From contig CBDANZ010000001.1 in the NCBI GenBank assembly GCA_965197865.1, positions 124,001-188,000 on the forward strand: a stretch of DNA of 64,000 bases. The letters run 5' to 3'. Shown one piece after another: positions 54,358 to 63,810 of this stretch. Origin of the DNA: CBDANZ01 sp965197865 (lineage in GTDB: Bacteria; Acidobacteriota; Vicinamibacteria; Vicinamibacterales; CAVVIG01). The position numbers and the translations under genes are program-made. Position 1 is the stretch's first letter, and each line of letters starts with the position of its first letter. Below the pieces are notes generated by a model. That model searched no databases. It was not told the origin of the DNA and saw nothing but the letters and a program-made list of their open reading frames with translations.

Positions 54358-54656
54358 CCGCCGAGCTCGAACAAGAGATTCTGTATGACGCGCCGCAGAA
54401 AAAAGACGGCGAGCAGAAGCACCAGGGGCGAGATGTCGATCGCGCCGAAATTGGGGAGGAAACGGCGGATCGGGGCGAGGGCGGGCTCCGTCAGCCGATG
54501 CGTGAAGTAGCCGATCGCGTAAACGAAGCGGTTACCGGTGTTGACGATGTTGAAGGCGTAGAGCCAGCTCATGACCACCGACAGGATGATCACCCACATA
54601 TAGAGCCCAAGAATCGCATCGACGATTTCGAGAATCGGGCCGAGGATGACATTCAT
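54354..54656 (-). CDS. YggT family membrane protein
   Basis: A 100-aa protein with two hydrophobic segments, the typical YggT/Ycf19 layout: ILEIVDAILGLYMWVIILSVVMSWL, then NRFVYAIGYFTHRLTEPALAPIRRFLPNFGAIDISPLVLLLAVFFL. The RRFLP and DISPLV parts are family hallmarks. The role is unclear (osmotic or membrane organisation). It is upstream of and coupled to folD. Confidence 0.92.
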   Translation of the reverse strand: MNVILGPILEIVDAILGLYMWVIILSVVMSWLYAFNIVNTGNRFVYAIGYFTHRLTEPALAPIRRFLPNFGAIDISPLVLLLAVFFLRRVIQNLLFELGG

Positions 54657-54800
54657 GACGGGGCGGTCTCGCTCCTGCAGTCGGGCCGGGCGACACTAGC
54701 CCCGGCGGTTCGGAGGCGCAAGTTCGGCACCGGCCGCGCGGTCCAGCCCGCGCTTGACATCGCCACGCCCGGCTCCACATTATCCGCGCCTTCGGTGGAC

Positions 54801-54876
54801 GGGGCCGTAGCTCAGTTGGGAGAGCGCGACGTTCGCAATGTCGAGGTCAGGGGTTCGACTCCCCTCGGCTCCACCA
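54801..54876 (+). tRNA. tRNA-Ala, anticodon CGC
   Basis: A 76-base cloverleaf. The acceptor stem GGGGCCG pairs with CGGCTCC (one G-T), the D arm GCTC/GAGC, the anticodon stem CGACG/TGTCG with loop TTCGCAA, and the T arm AGGGG/CCCCT with TTCGACT. CCA is encoded. Anticodon CGC reads GCG (alanine). Confidence 0.96.
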
Positions 54877-54910
54877 CTCCTCTCTGACGGGAGTTCCCGG
54901 AGTTTCCCAA

Positions 54911-54942
54911 AACCCCCTGTTTTCAGGGGGTTTTCCTTTTTT
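54911..54942 (+). terminator. Rho-independent terminator after tRNA-Ala
   Basis: AACCCCCTG pairs with CAGGGGGTT around a TTTT loop, and TTTTCCTTTTTT follows. It lies 34 bases beyond the tRNA. Confidence 0.9.
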
Positions 54943-55495
54943 CGATTCTTGAAGGCGCGCGCCGGTTTCTCCTGGTTCCGATTATCGGTCCGGGTCGGTT
55001 CCGATGTTGGGCTTGCCGGGAAGTGCGGGACCGCTGTCCCGTCGTTTCGCGAAGCCGGGTCCATCGGCGGGTTCTCGCGGTTACCGAATGCCGGTAGCCT
55101 GGCTGGCGACATGGGCAGCTTCGCCTGAGCCATGCAAGGGCTCCGCTCGGCCGCCATCGAGCTCTACGATCGAAGTCGAAAACTCTCAAACGAACTGGCC
55201 CTGAAGACCGGGAAAGGTCGGGAACGCCGCGACAGAGCGGCTGCAGATACGCAGTGCAAAAAAACGGCTTGCGTCGGTGCCACCGTGCCGGTAAGGGCGT
55301 TTCCGTTCGATGCGTTGGGTCAGGATGAGAGTCGCTTCAGGTTCCCTGGTAGCGCGAAGCGGGGGAGGTCGCGATGTCGAGCGTCGTTCCGTTCGTCAAG
55401 TCGGCGCTGCGGCCGGCCGGAATTCATAGCGCTGGAGCGCCGGCAGGGCGGGCGCCGCAGCCGCAAGACCGGTCGATCCGCGGGCGGGGCCGCCG
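54943..55495. other. Intergenic region before the flavoprotein gene
   Basis: About 550 GC-rich bases. Frames are open over parts of it but match nothing I recognise. No promoter, RNA gene or repeat is convincing. Confidence 0.4.
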
Positions 55496-57912
55496 ATGAA
55501 GACGCACGCGCGCGTCGTCGTGGTCGGCGGCGGTGTAATGGGGGTCGGGCTCCTCTACCACCTCACCAAGGAGGGGTGGTCGGACGTGGTCCTGGTCGAG
55601 AAGAGCGAGCTTACATCCGGCTCCACCTGGCACGCGGCCGGGCTGGTTCCCCATTTCATCGGCAGCCTCAACATGGCGAAGGTGCATTTCTACGGCTCCC
55701 GGCTCTACCAGCGGCTGGAGGCGGAAACCGGCCAGGCCACGGGCTGGCACGGCTGCGGCGCCATCCGGCTTGCGACCAACCGGGACGAAGCCGACTGGTT
55801 TCACTATGTGCAGGGCGTGCTGCGCTGCGTCGGTGCGGAGTGTCACCTTATCGGTCCCGCCGAAATCTCCGCGTTGCATCCGTTGCTGGACACCGAGGGC
55901 GTGGTGCTGGGCGCCTACACGCCGGGCGACGGACACACGGATCCCGCCAGCAGCACCATGGCCATGGCCGCCGGCGCGCGCGCGGGCGGCGCCGAGATCT
56001 ATCTCCGCAACCGGGTTGTCGACATCGCCCGGCGTCCCGAGGGACGCTGGGACGTCGTCACCGAGCAAGGCACCATCGTCGCCGAACACGTGGTCAACGC
56101 CGCGGGCGGGTTCGCGCCCCGGATCGGGGCCATGGTCGGGCTCGATGTTCCGATCGTCAACATCGTCCATCAGTACCTGGTGACCGAAGACCTCGAGGCG
56201 GTCGCCTCATTGGAGCGGGAACCCCCGGTCGTTCGCGACCCCCGCGCGTCGTGCTACTACCGGCAGGAGCAGCAGGGGCTGATCGTCGGCCCCTACGAGA
56301 CCGATGGCGCGCAGGCATGGGCGCTGGACGGGATCGACTGGTCGTTCGACGCCGAGCTGTTGCCGCCCGACATCGACCGGCTGGTGCCGTGGCTCGAACT
56401 GGCGGCCAAACGCATCCCCGCGTTCGAACACGCCGGGATCAAGCGGGTCGTCAGCGGGCCCATCACCCACACGCCGGATGGCGGATTTCTCATCGGACCG
56501 GCGCCGGGCCTGGAGAATTTCTGGATGTGCTGCGGTGCCGGCATCGGGATCACCCAGGGTCCCGGCGCGGGGAAATATCTGGCGCAGTGGATGGTCCACG
56601 GCCAGACCGAGATCAACGTGCGCGAGATGGAGACCAGACGGTTCGGCCAGTGGTCGATCGGCAAATACAGCCTGTCGAAAGCGCTCGACGAGTATCACCG
56701 GATGTACCAGGTGCACTATCCCGGCGAGTTCCGCGATCCCGGCCGTCCGGTCACGACCACGCCGATCTACGACAAGCTAGCGGCCCGCGGCGCCGTTTTC
56801 GCCGAGACCTTCGGATGGGAGCGGGCAAAGTGGTTCGCGGCGGACGGTGCCGGGGAACGGTATGGCTTTCGCCGCATGAACTGGTTCGACGCGGTCGGCG
56901 AGGAATGCCTGGGCCGTGCGCGAGCGTGTGGGCGTGCTGGATCTGTCGGCCTTCTCCAAGTTCGACGTCACCGGCCCGGACGCGGCCGCGTTTCTCGATC
57001 GCATCGTCGCCAATCGCGTGCCGCGTCGGAACCGCCGGATCGTCCTCGCCCACGCGTTGACCGAACTGGGCGGCATCGAGAGCGAGTTCACGGTGACGCG
57101 GCTGGACGAGAGCCGGTTCTATCTGCTGTCCGGCGCCGTCGCCCGGATCCACGACCATGACTGGCTGGTGCAGCACCGGCGCGAGGCCGAGGACGTGGAG
57201 ATAACCGACGTTACCGACGATTACGGTGTCCTGGTCGTCACCGGTCCGCGTTCGCGGGAGCTGCTCGCCGGGCTGACCGACGCCGATCTCGGCAATGCCG
57301 CGTTCCCCTGGCTGTCGGCGCGCGAGATCGAAGTCTGCGGGCGTCCCGACGCGGGCGCTCCGGGTGTCCTATGTGGGCGAGCTCGGTTGGGAGCTCCACC
57401 ATCCGATGAGCCGCATGGACGCCCTCTACGACGCCATCATGGCCGCGGGCGAAGAATACGGCGCGGTGGATTTCGGCCTCTATGCCGTCAACTCGCTCCG
57501 CATGGAGAAAGCCTACAAGGCCTGGGGTCTGGAGTTGACGACCGAACTGACGCCTATCGAGGGCGGCCTGGAACGGTTCGTCGACATGGAAAGCCGGTTT
57601 ATCGGCAAGGACGCCGTGGCCGAGCGGGCAAGCGAGGGTGTCGACACCCGGCTGGTCTACCTGTCGGTGGACGCCGTGGACGCGGACGCTCACGGCAACG
57701 AGCCGGTCTATGCCGACGGCCGCGTCGTCGGGCTTACGACCAGCGGCGCCTACGGATACACCGTCGGGCGGAGCATCGCCTTCGCCTTCGTCGAGCCGGA
57801 TCTCGCCGCGCCCGGCACCGAGCTCGAAATCGCGATCCTGGGACGCCGCTGCGGCGCCAGGGTGCTTGCCGAACCGCTTTATGACCCCGGGAATGAGCGT
57901 TTGAAAGCATAG
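55496..57912 (+). CDS. FAD-dependent dimethylglycine/sarcosine dehydrogenase-like protein with GcvT domain, two frameshifts
   Basis: Removing one G near 56911-56913 and one near 57339-57341 gives a continuous 804-aa protein. The N-terminal DAO-type FAD domain has VVVVGGGVMGVGLLYHLT and SGSTWHAAGLVP. A linker follows, then the C-terminal GcvT folate-binding domain (VGVLDLSAFSKFDVTGPDAAAFLDRI, LRVSYVGELGWELHHP). Such proteins oxidatively demethylate N-methylated amines and pass the carbon to tetrahydrofolate. Both shifts are single extra G in GGG runs, as in gatA. It is followed by a DmdA-like gene in the same direction. Confidence 0.85.
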
Positions 57913-57966
57913 CGAACGGGCAGCGCGGGAGCGCGGTGCGTTCGCACACGATGGGAGAGCCCTGGA

Positions 57967-59133
57967 ATGAACGAGATCCTGACGAAGGCCGACTTCTATT
58001 TCGGTCCCCGCTATCGCAAGTCCCCCTTCTTCGAGGCCACGCGCCGGGCCGGGTGCAAGGCGTGGGGCATCTACAATCACATGTACATTCCGAATTACTA
58101 CGACGATCCCATCGAGGAATATCGAAGCCTGACCGAGGATGTGACGCTGTGGGACGTGAGCGTCGAGCGCATCGTCGAGATCACCGGACCGGACGCATCC
58201 GAGTTCACCAACAGGCTGACGCCCCGGGACCTGACGAAATGCGCGGTCGGGCAGGGCAAATACGTGCTGATCACCGCCGAGGACGGCGGCATCGTGAACG
58301 AGCCGGTCTTGCTGCGCCTGGGCGAAAACCAGTGGTGGCTGGCGCTTTCGGACTACGATGCGGGCCTGTGGGCGCGCGGGTATTCGGTGGGTTGCGGGCT
58401 GGACGTGAAGGTCCGCGAACCCGAAATCTATCCGGTGCAGGTACAGGGCCCCAAGTCCAGGGACGTGATGATCGAGCTGTTCGGCGATGCGGTCGCGCAA
58501 ATTCGCTATTACTGGACCATGGAGACCGATCTCGACGGCATTCCGGTGGTCATCAGCCGAACCGGATGGAGCGCCGAGATCGGCTTCGAAATCTATCTCC
58601 GCGACCCGAGCCGCGGCGAAGAGTTGTGGGACCGGATCATGGAAGCGGGAAAGCCGCACCGCATCCGGCCGATCGCGCCCTCGCAGATTCGCCGCATCGA
58701 GGCCGGGATATTTCGTTACGGCGCCGACATGACGATCGACAACAACCCGTTCGAGATCATGGGGCTCGAACGGCTGGTGGAGGACCAGAGCGCGGACTAT
58801 ATCGGCAAGGAAGCGCTGATCCGGATCAAGGCCGAAGGGGTGAGCCGGAAGCTGGTCGGCATCGTGCTCGATGGCGACGAGATGATCCAGGGATGTCCCG
58901 ATGTCGCGCCCGCGTACAAGGACGGCGAGGAGATCGGACGGGTCACCGTGATCGACTGGTCGCCGCGCATGCAGAGGAACATCGGCTATGTCTGGGTGCC
59001 TGTCGAGCTGGCGGCTCCCGGCAATGCGCTCGAAGTCCGCACCCTGACCGGGACGGCCACGGGGAAGACCGCCGCCGTGCCGTTCTTCGATCCCAGGAAA
59101 TCGGTGCCGAGCCAGCGCCTCGCGGACGGTTGA
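57967..59133 (+). CDS. GcvT-family aminomethyltransferase, DmdA-like
   Basis: A 388-aa single GcvT-type protein with a GGGAGAG site before its ATG. It resembles DMSP demethylase DmdA and related tetrahydrofolate-dependent demethylases: WGIYNHMYIPNYYDDPIEEYRSLTEDVTLWDVS, FTNRLTPRDLTKCAVGQGKY, RTGWSAEIGFEIYL and YIGKEAL. It probably transfers a methyl or one-carbon group from an N- or S-methylated substrate to tetrahydrofolate. The exact substrate cannot be assigned. Confidence 0.82.
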   Translation: MNEILTKADFYFGPRYRKSPFFEATRRAGCKAWGIYNHMYIPNYYDDPIEEYRSLTEDVTLWDVSVERIVEITGPDASEFTNRLTPRDLTKCAVGQGKYVLITAEDGGIVNEPVLLRLGENQWWLALSDYDAGLWARGYSVGCGLDVKVREPEIYPVQVQGPKSRDVMIELFGDAVAQIRYYWTMETDLDGIPVVISRTGWSAEIGFEIYLRDPSRGEELWDRIMEAGKPHRIRPIAPSQIRRIEAGIFRYGADMTIDNNPFEIMGLERLVEDQSADYIGKEALIRIKAEGVSRKLVGIVLDGDEMIQGCPDVAPAYKDGEEIGRVTVIDWSPRMQRNIGYVWVPVELAAPGNALEVRTLTGTATGKTAAVPFFDPRKSVPSQRLADG

Positions 59134-59185
59134 GCCGGCATCGCGGGCGCGGGTTCTCGCGGTCAGGACCGGTCGACGGCGGCGT

Positions 59186-60889
59186 TCAGAGAGGGTCCAT
59201 GCCGTCGACCGGGCCGGGGTCGGCCATGCCGGGGCCGAAGACCTCGCGGCCACCGAGGAAGGTGTGCTCGACGCGGATGTCCTTCAGCGCATCCTCGGTA
59301 CAGCTCAGCGGGTCGGCATCCAGCACGACCATGTCGGCCATCTTGCCCGGCTCCAGCGTGCCCTTGATGTCTTCCTCCCAGGTCACCATGGCGCCGGTCT
59401 GGCAGATCATGCGCAACGCCTCCTCGCGGGTGAGGTTGCTCTTACCCAGCGTGCGGCCTGAATCGGCGTCGTAGCGGGCCAGCGCCTCCCACATGGTCCA
59501 CAGCATGGAATACGGCACGTTGTCCGATGACAGCGCCACCGGGACGCCGGCATCGAGCAGGGCGCGGATCGGCATCGCGCGGTCGCCGATCTCATGCAGG
59601 TTGAAGCGATCCGAGGCCATGTACATGAAGTTGGGCGTCACGGTCGCGATCACGCCGAGGTCCTTCATACGCCGGATCTGATCGGCGGTCGCCTCGATCA
59701 CATGGATCATCACCCAGCGCCGGTCGCGGATCGAGACCCGGGCATCGATCGCCTCGTAGGCCCGGAGCACGCGTTCGAGGTCGTAGCAGATCAGGCAGCT
59801 CAGCCTGATGCCGAGCCGGGCGGCATGGACGCCGATCTCGACGAACCGGTCGTGCGACAGCGAGTGATAGAAATGCCCGGCCCAGGCCTCGTAGGGGTAA
59901 TCCTCGCCAATGATGGCGGCGGCCTGCTCGTTGGCGACGTCGACGCACACGCCTTCGAAGCGCAGCATCTCATCGCCGCTGCCGCGCCCGGCGAGCCGCG
60001 TCGCCCACTCGTCGAGGATCCCGGCCAGCCTGCGGTCGTCGACCGAGGCGCCGGGCACGCTGAGCGGCAAGTGAGCCCGCACCGCCAGGTCGCCGTCTTC
60101 ATGGACCCGGCGATAGGCCTCCAGGATCGCCGGCGTCAGCCCGTGACCCTCGTAGATGCTCGTCGTGCCGGAAGCGGCGTAGGCGGCGGCGCCCAGCCGG
60201 CAGCCCGCCACCCGGTCTTCGAAGGTGATCCGCGGCGCCTTGCGCATCAGGGTGTATTCGATCACCGGGGCGTAGGAGCGGTCGAGGAAGACACCGCTCG
60301 GCTCGCCGCCGTCGGTGAGGATCTCGACATTGTAGGGCGCTTCCGTGTCGCGATCGATACCGCATAGCCGCAACGCGGCGCTGTTGGCGACGCCTACGAA
60401 CGGGCGGTGGACCCACCAGCCCCAGGGCACGCGGATATAGACCGGGTTGTCCGGCGAGACCGCATCGAGGTCGTGGCGGGTGGGGAACCGGCCTTCTTCG
60501 AGCTGGTCGGGCCGGCAGATATAGGAGAGCTTGGGCGTGCCCATGGGCATGAAGACCACCCATTCGCCCCTGGGCGTGCGGGCGCAGGCGCTTGCGACGG
60601 CGTCCACGATCGCGGCGACCGAGTGGCGCCCCGCCAGGGAATAGCCGCCGCGCGCCTTCAGCCCCTCGCGATCCATGTGCGCGTGGGTGTCGATGAAGCC
60701 CGGACACACCGCCCGTCCGCCCAGATCGATGATCCGCGTGTGGCGGCCGCGTCCGGCCAGCACCGCTTCGTCGGAACCCACCGCCGAAATGCGCCCCGCC
60801 GAGGCGCCAACGGCGCTCGCCAGCCGCGATCCGCCGTCCAGCGTGATCGCCTTTCCGCCGTGCAGAATCAGATCGCGCTCGGGAAACAT
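59186..60889 (-). CDS. YtcJ-type metal-dependent amidohydrolase
   Basis: A 567-aa amidohydrolase-superfamily protein from the ATG at 60889 (GGGAGAGG site). Metal ligands: HAHMD (VCPGFIDTHAHMDREG), HVIEAT, and the Asp in LSSDNVPYSML. It ends with the typical TVEPGKMADMVVLD-like GTLEPGKMADMVVLDADPL. The long N-terminal beta-sandwich and insertion fit the YtcJ/amidohydrolase_3 class. The substrate is unknown. It lies 27 bases downstream of the NicX-like gene and is probably co-transcribed. Confidence 0.87.
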   Translation of the reverse strand: MFPERDLILHGGKAITLDGGSRLASAVGASAGRISAVGSDEAVLAGRGRHTRIIDLGGRAVCPGFIDTHAHMDREGLKARGGYSLAGRHSVAAIVDAVASACARTPRGEWVVFMPMGTPKLSYICRPDQLEEGRFPTRHDLDAVSPDNPVYIRVPWGWWVHRPFVGVANSAALRLCGIDRDTEAPYNVEILTDGGEPSGVFLDRSYAPVIEYTLMRKAPRITFEDRVAGCRLGAAAYAASGTTSIYEGHGLTPAILEAYRRVHEDGDLAVRAHLPLSVPGASVDDRRLAGILDEWATRLAGRGSGDEMLRFEGVCVDVANEQAAAIIGEDYPYEAWAGHFYHSLSHDRFVEIGVHAARLGIRLSCLICYDLERVLRAYEAIDARVSIRDRRWVMIHVIEATADQIRRMKDLGVIATVTPNFMYMASDRFNLHEIGDRAMPIRALLDAGVPVALSSDNVPYSMLWTMWEALARYDADSGRTLGKSNLTREEALRMICQTGAMVTWEEDIKGTLEPGKMADMVVLDADPLSCTEDALKDIRVEHTFLGGREVFGPGMADPGPVDGMDPL

Positions 60890-60915
60890 CGCGACCTCTC
60901 CCTGCCGCCCGGGCG

Positions 60916-61932
60916 TCAGCGGCCTGCCGCGCGCTGGTCCTCGGGGATGATTTCCCCCTTCAGCACCATCGGCTCGTCGTCGAGCCATACCGAGCAATTG
61001 CGCATCGGAATATCGAGGTGGCACAGCGTGTCGCGAGGGCCGCCGGCGTCGTCGTTGGGGCCGGTCGAGAACATGAAGTTGCCGTAGAACGCACGCCCGT
61101 CATTGCCGTTGGTCTGAGCCTTGTCCATCATTCCGAGCGCGGTCCAGCTCGCCCTCGGCTGCAATCCCCAGCCGACATGCGACATCGCGAAGCCGTCGCG
61201 GTCGTGGTAGCTCTCGATGAACTCCCGCATGTAGGCGGCGTCGAAATCGCCCGATATCCCGGTGACGAAGCCGTCCTCGAAGTCGACCCGGATCGGCGTC
61301 TGCACATACGACTTGAAGGGAAAGACGATGTCGCCGCGGTCCACCACGATGGTGCCGCGCGCCGACAGCTCGTTGGGCCAGGTGGCGACGAAACCTGCCG
61401 GCCAGTGGTCCCAGTGCCCGGGATCGTCGGAGTAGCCGTATTCGTAGAGAACCGGGTACTCGCCGAGGTCGCATTCGAAATTCGTGCCCGCGTCGGACTC
61501 GACCCGCATGGTCTTCGCCGCCTCGATGCGCCTGCCGGCGGCGTAGACCCGGCGCTTGTCGTCCTCCTGCGGCAGCATCCGAGCCAGCGCCTCGGGCGGT
61601 TCGGTGACGTAGAGAATGCGCGTGTCCGCCGCCCGGACATGCGGCAGCTCGCCGCCGCGCAACAGATGCAGCCCCACGAGGTCGATCACCATGTCGGCGG
61701 CCCGCATCGCATCCATCGCGACGGCGTTTTCGCTCAGGCGCGAGCCGCCGATATGCGGTTCCATGTGGATGGTCGTTGCGCCGATCCCGATACACGCGTT
61801 GTAGGCCGCCTTGACGTTCTCCGGCCTCGCCTCCGGCTTGGTCAGCACGACGACGGTCTCTCCGTCATGGACCTTGCAGAGGCGCAGGACATCTTCCCAC
61901 ATCGCGATCTGCTGCGATTCGCTGAGTGCCAT
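60916..61932 (-). CDS. NicX-like (2,5-dihydroxypyridine 5,6-dioxygenase family) protein
   Basis: A 338-aa protein of the NicX/M29-like family. NicX is a mononuclear Fe(II) dioxygenase that opens 2,5-dihydroxypyridine to N-formylmaleamate in nicotinate breakdown. Possible iron ligands are His in MSHVGWGL and His/Asp in TLCHLDIPMRN. The family also contains proteins annotated as leucyl aminopeptidases, so the substrate is not certain. Neighbouring hydrolases support a catabolic role. Confidence 0.75.
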   Translation of the reverse strand: MALSESQQIAMWEDVLRLCKVHDGETVVVLTKPEARPENVKAAYNACIGIGATTIHMEPHIGGSRLSENAVAMDAMRAADMVIDLVGLHLLRGGELPHVRAADTRILYVTEPPEALARMLPQEDDKRRVYAAGRRIEAAKTMRVESDAGTNFECDLGEYPVLYEYGYSDDPGHWDHWPAGFVATWPNELSARGTIVVDRGDIVFPFKSYVQTPIRVDFEDGFVTGISGDFDAAYMREFIESYHDRDGFAMSHVGWGLQPRASWTALGMMDKAQTNGNDGRAFYGNFMFSTGPNDDAGGPRDTLCHLDIPMRNCSVWLDDEPMVLKGEIIPEDQRAAGR

Positions 61933-62088
61933 TGGACGGTCCCGGTGGATGAACGGAGCGCAAGGTTAGCACGGGGCGCGCCGGCGCCGGCTACTCCCGA
62001 TGTTCCCGACGGGCTATAAGCGGGTCCGGGAAACCGAGGAGGACGGCGAATTGTCCATCTCCGAGTCTCTGCCGCGAGGACGCGTCGC
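61933..62088. promoter_or_regulatory. Divergent intergenic region of the catabolic cluster
   Basis: A 156-base gap between two divergent gene sets, presumably holding both promoters. I see no clear hexamers or operator, and no regulator gene lies inside the window beside it. Confidence 0.35.
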
Positions 62089-62484
62089 GTGAACGACCGC
62101 GCCCCGGCTGTCACGGTCGAAACCGTGGCCGCGATCGTCGACGCCTTCAATCGCCACGATGTCGACGGGATAATGAGCTACTGCGCCGCCGACGTCGCCT
62201 GGGTGATGGCCAGGGGGCCTCACCCATGGGGCCGCAAATTCGAGGGGGCCGCCGCGGTTCGCGAGGCCCTGGCGGAGCGTTTCAGGTCGATACCCGACGC
62301 GCATTGGGAGGACGGAGGCAACTGGGTGCTGGGCGAGATGGGCGTCTCGGAATGGACGCTGACCGGCACCACCGCAAAGGGCGAGAAACTCCAACTGCTC
62401 GGTTGCGACCTGTGGAAATTCCGCGACGGAAAGGTGGTCAAGAAAGATACATACTGGAAGCAGCTCGACGAGGAGTTCACCTAG
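62089..62484 (+). CDS. NTF2-like/SnoaL-like small protein
   Basis: A 131-aa cone-shaped NTF2-like fold: VAAIVDAFNRHDVDGIMSYCAADVAWVM, the middle RFRSIPDAHWEDGGNWVLGE and the final LLGCDLWKFRDGKVVKKDTYWK. Such proteins bind or isomerise small molecules. The start is GTG. It precedes the deaminase-like gene by 20 bases, in the same operon. Confidence 0.87.
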   Translation: MNDRAPAVTVETVAAIVDAFNRHDVDGIMSYCAADVAWVMARGPHPWGRKFEGAAAVREALAERFRSIPDAHWEDGGNWVLGEMGVSEWTLTGTTAKGEKLQLLGCDLWKFRDGKVVKKDTYWKQLDEEFT

Positions 62485-62504
62485 CCGACCGGGGATGCCC
62501 CAAG

Positions 62505-63797
62505 ATGACATCGTATGCCTTACGCAATGCGAGGGTGCCGCTTTCCCTGCTCGCCGATCCGCCCGCCGATCTGACGGTCGACGCCGAAGGTCTCGCGAGC
62601 GTCGACATCGCGATCGAGGACGGACGGATAGCCGCCGTTCGGCGTCCCGCCGGAATTGTCGAGGCCGGCGACCGCGATCTCGACGGCGGTCAGGTATGGC
62701 CGTGTTTCGCCGACATCCACACCCATCTCGACATCGGCCACATATGGACCCGCGCGCCGAACGCGGACGGTTCGTTCTGGACCGCGGCCCAGGCCGTGGG
62801 TAGCGATCGCGATTCCAACTGGTCGGCGGACGATCTCCGCGCCCGGATGGAATTTGGGCTCCGGTGCGCCTTTGCGCACGGGACGCGCGCAATACGCACG
62901 CATTTGCAGTCCCTGCCGCAACAGGCGGCGACGACCTGGGGTGTGTTCCGCGAATTGCGGGAGGAATGGCGGGGCAGGATCGACCTTCAGGGGGTCAACC
63001 TGCTGATGGTCGAGGAATTCCGGGACGGAAAGAGCGACGCGATCGTCGATCTCGTCGCCGCGTCCGGCGGGATCGTCGGCGCGGTGATCTTCATGATCCC
63101 TGACATAGACGACGTTTTGGACCGTATCTTCCGGCTCGCATCCGACCGTTCGCTCGATCTCGACCTTCATGTCGACGAAAGCCTCGATTTGCGCGACAGG
63201 ACCCTCCGGCACGTGGCCGAAGCCGCCAAGCGCAACCGGTTCGCCGGGCGGGTCCAGTGCGGCCATTGCTGCAGCCTCGCCGTGCAGCCGGAGGACGATG
63301 CCGACCGCACCCTGGATCTCGTTGCCGAAGCCGGTATCGCGGTCGTCAGCCTGCCGATGTGCAACGTCTTCCTGATGGACCGCGAACCGGGCCGGACCCC
63401 GCGCCGGCGGGGCGTCACCCTGGTCCGCGAGATGGCGGCGCGCGGCATCCCGGTTTCGTTCGCCAGCGACAACTGCCGCGATCCGTTCTACGGCTACGGC
63501 GATCACGACATGCTGGAAGTGTTCACCCAGGCCACTCGAATCGCCCATATCGACCTGCCGATGAACGACTGGCCGCGCAGCGTCAACGCGACGCCCATCG
63601 AGGTCATGGGGCTCGAAAACCCCGGTCTGATCGCGGTCGGCGAACCTGCCGACCTGGTGCTGTTCAGGGGGCGCGGCTACAGCGAGTTACTGTCCAGGCC
63701 GCAAGGCGACCGGACGGTCTTGCGCCGTGGCGAGGCCATCGACACCGCACCGCCGGATTACAGGGAGCTGGATCGCTTGTTCGAAACTTCCGGATAG
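62505..63797 (+). CDS. Cytosine-deaminase-like amidohydrolase
   Basis: A 430-aa metal-dependent hydrolase of the CodA type. Marks are VWPCFADIHTHLDIGHIW (HxH), DLHVDES (His), QCGHCCSLA (His) and SFASDNCRDPFYGYGDHDMLE (Asp); the C-terminus is IAVGEPADLVLFRGRGYSELLSRPQ. Family members deaminate cytosine, isoguanine or related heterocycles or cleave cyclic amides. Next to the NicX-like gene, a nitrogen heterocycle is a plausible substrate (inference). Confidence 0.87.
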   Translation: MTSYALRNARVPLSLLADPPADLTVDAEGLASVDIAIEDGRIAAVRRPAGIVEAGDRDLDGGQVWPCFADIHTHLDIGHIWTRAPNADGSFWTAAQAVGSDRDSNWSADDLRARMEFGLRCAFAHGTRAIRTHLQSLPQQAATTWGVFRELREEWRGRIDLQGVNLLMVEEFRDGKSDAIVDLVAASGGIVGAVIFMIPDIDDVLDRIFRLASDRSLDLDLHVDESLDLRDRTLRHVAEAAKRNRFAGRVQCGHCCSLAVQPEDDADRTLDLVAEAGIAVVSLPMCNVFLMDREPGRTPRRRGVTLVREMAARGIPVSFASDNCRDPFYGYGDHDMLEVFTQATRIAHIDLPMNDWPRSVNATPIEVMGLENPGLIAVGEPADLVLFRGRGYSELLSRPQGDRTVLRRGEAIDTAPPDYRELDRLFETSG

Positions 63798-63810
63798 GCG
63801 GGCCGTCTCC

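Noticed and set aside
57238..59253. A 671-codon frame opposite the GcvT genes
   Set aside because: It is antisense to two clear GcvT-domain genes and has no recognisable domain.
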